A DNA stretch of 64,000 bases. It comes from Cystobacter ferrugineus. GTDB taxonomy: Bacteria; Myxococcota; Myxococcia; Myxococcales; Myxococcaceae. The DNA is taken from NCBI RefSeq assembly GCF_001887355.1, contig NZ_MPIN01000018.1:1-64000 (forward strand). Direction: 5' to 3'. The position numbers and the translations under genes are program-made. Below, piece after piece: positions 63,764-64,000 of this stretch (positions within the stretch are counted from its first letter, which is position 1; each line of letters begins with the position of its first letter). The notes beneath the pieces are model-generated. The model did no database searches. It was not told where the DNA came from and worked only from the letters and a program-made list of their open reading frames with translations.

Positions 63764-64000
63764 TGGTACCGTCTGGGAGAGTGTCGAGGCGGAGGTCGGT
63801 AAAATGCTGAATCCGGTAGCGCTCAAGGCGATGTTGACCTCTGCTGCGCTGACCGTGCTCCTCACGATGACTCTGCCCGAGCCCGTCACCAAGGTCATCG
63901 CGGTCGCGTTGACGGCGGCCATGGTGGCCTACCTCCGCATGATTCCGGTCTGGGAGATGGGTCGTGGATTCGTCCGGCTGTGGGACGAGGCGGGGAAGGC
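63764..64000 (+). pseudogene. 5'-deleted second copy of the sitA-like toxin gene (runs off window)
   Basis: These 237 bases align without gaps to 12736-12972 of the first copy, with about 15 mismatches (roughly 94%). The frame reads TVWESVEAEVGKMLNPVALK onward, matching residues 81-158 of copy 1. The signal, lipobox and first ~140 codons are absent: the leader at 63726-63763 joins directly to this point, a ~423-bp deletion relative to copy 1. The first in-frame start is ATG 63804, with GGAGG 8 bases upstream, so a cytoplasmic fragment might be made. The C-terminus lies outside the window. Confidence 0.8.

Overview
The window looks like a chromosomal segment of a myxobacterium, probably suborder Cystobacterineae (Archangium/Cystobacter/Melittangium-like). 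The evidence is very high GC, several eukaryote-like Ser/Thr kinases with PEGA or FHA partners, PilZ and HtrA proteins, many small lipoproteins, and a SitA-type polymorphic toxin of the kind exchanged between myxobacterial outer membranes. No marker in the window fixes the species.

Layout. 0-12 kb is mostly conserved housekeeping DNA: the end of ccmH, an XRE regulator opposite a divergent kinase, a Nudix hydrolase, ftsH, an 81-residue protein resembling sigma-70 region 1.1, grpE, an HtrA protease, a PilZ protein, glutamate dehydrogenase and tRNA-Thr(CGT). 12-17 kb, just after the tRNA, is accessory: a SitA-like AHH toxin gene split by a frameshift, a two-domain immunity gene, a frameshifted epimerase and a LysR regulator. 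17-24.7 kb is a signalling block on the minus strand: kinase, FHA-containing sigma-54 activator, kinase-PEGA, TPR-PEGA and Cys-rich lipoprotein. It is bracketed by two inverted copies of a 120-bp promoter module that carries a sigma-54 -24/-12 promoter and an upstream palindrome, each in front of a lipoprotein gene.

25.07-56.37 kb is the centrepiece: a 22-gene co-oriented locus for an extracellular contractile injection system (eCIS). It encodes sheath, tube, a gp51-like chaperone, a DUF6760 protein, a disordered Pro-rich protein, a DUF4255 cap, an AAA+ ATPase, hub/LysM/spike proteins, gp25, two J-like baseplate proteins, a tail-protein-I-like subunit, a beta-helix fibre candidate, accessory coiled-coil proteins, and a 1758-residue DUF4157 protein whose C-terminus looks like cargo, followed by a small HEAT-like gene that could be its immunity factor. 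Many of its genes overlap by ATGA or GTGA, so translation is probably coupled.

56.5-61 kb encodes a three-gene DUF1592-type/cytochrome/DUF1501 export module. 61-63.7 kb encodes a TetR regulator, two different ferredoxins and a cytochrome P450, with two matching 23-bp operators. The window ends in a second, 5'-deleted copy of the sitA gene.

The most notable signals are a T9 slippery run where the chaperone ORF meets DUF6760 in the -1 frame, the unassigned DUF4157 cargo/immunity pair, the absence of a recognisable PAAR tip with an orphan 154-residue protein in its place, the paired sigma-54 modules around an FHA activator, and the broken and deleted sitA copies.
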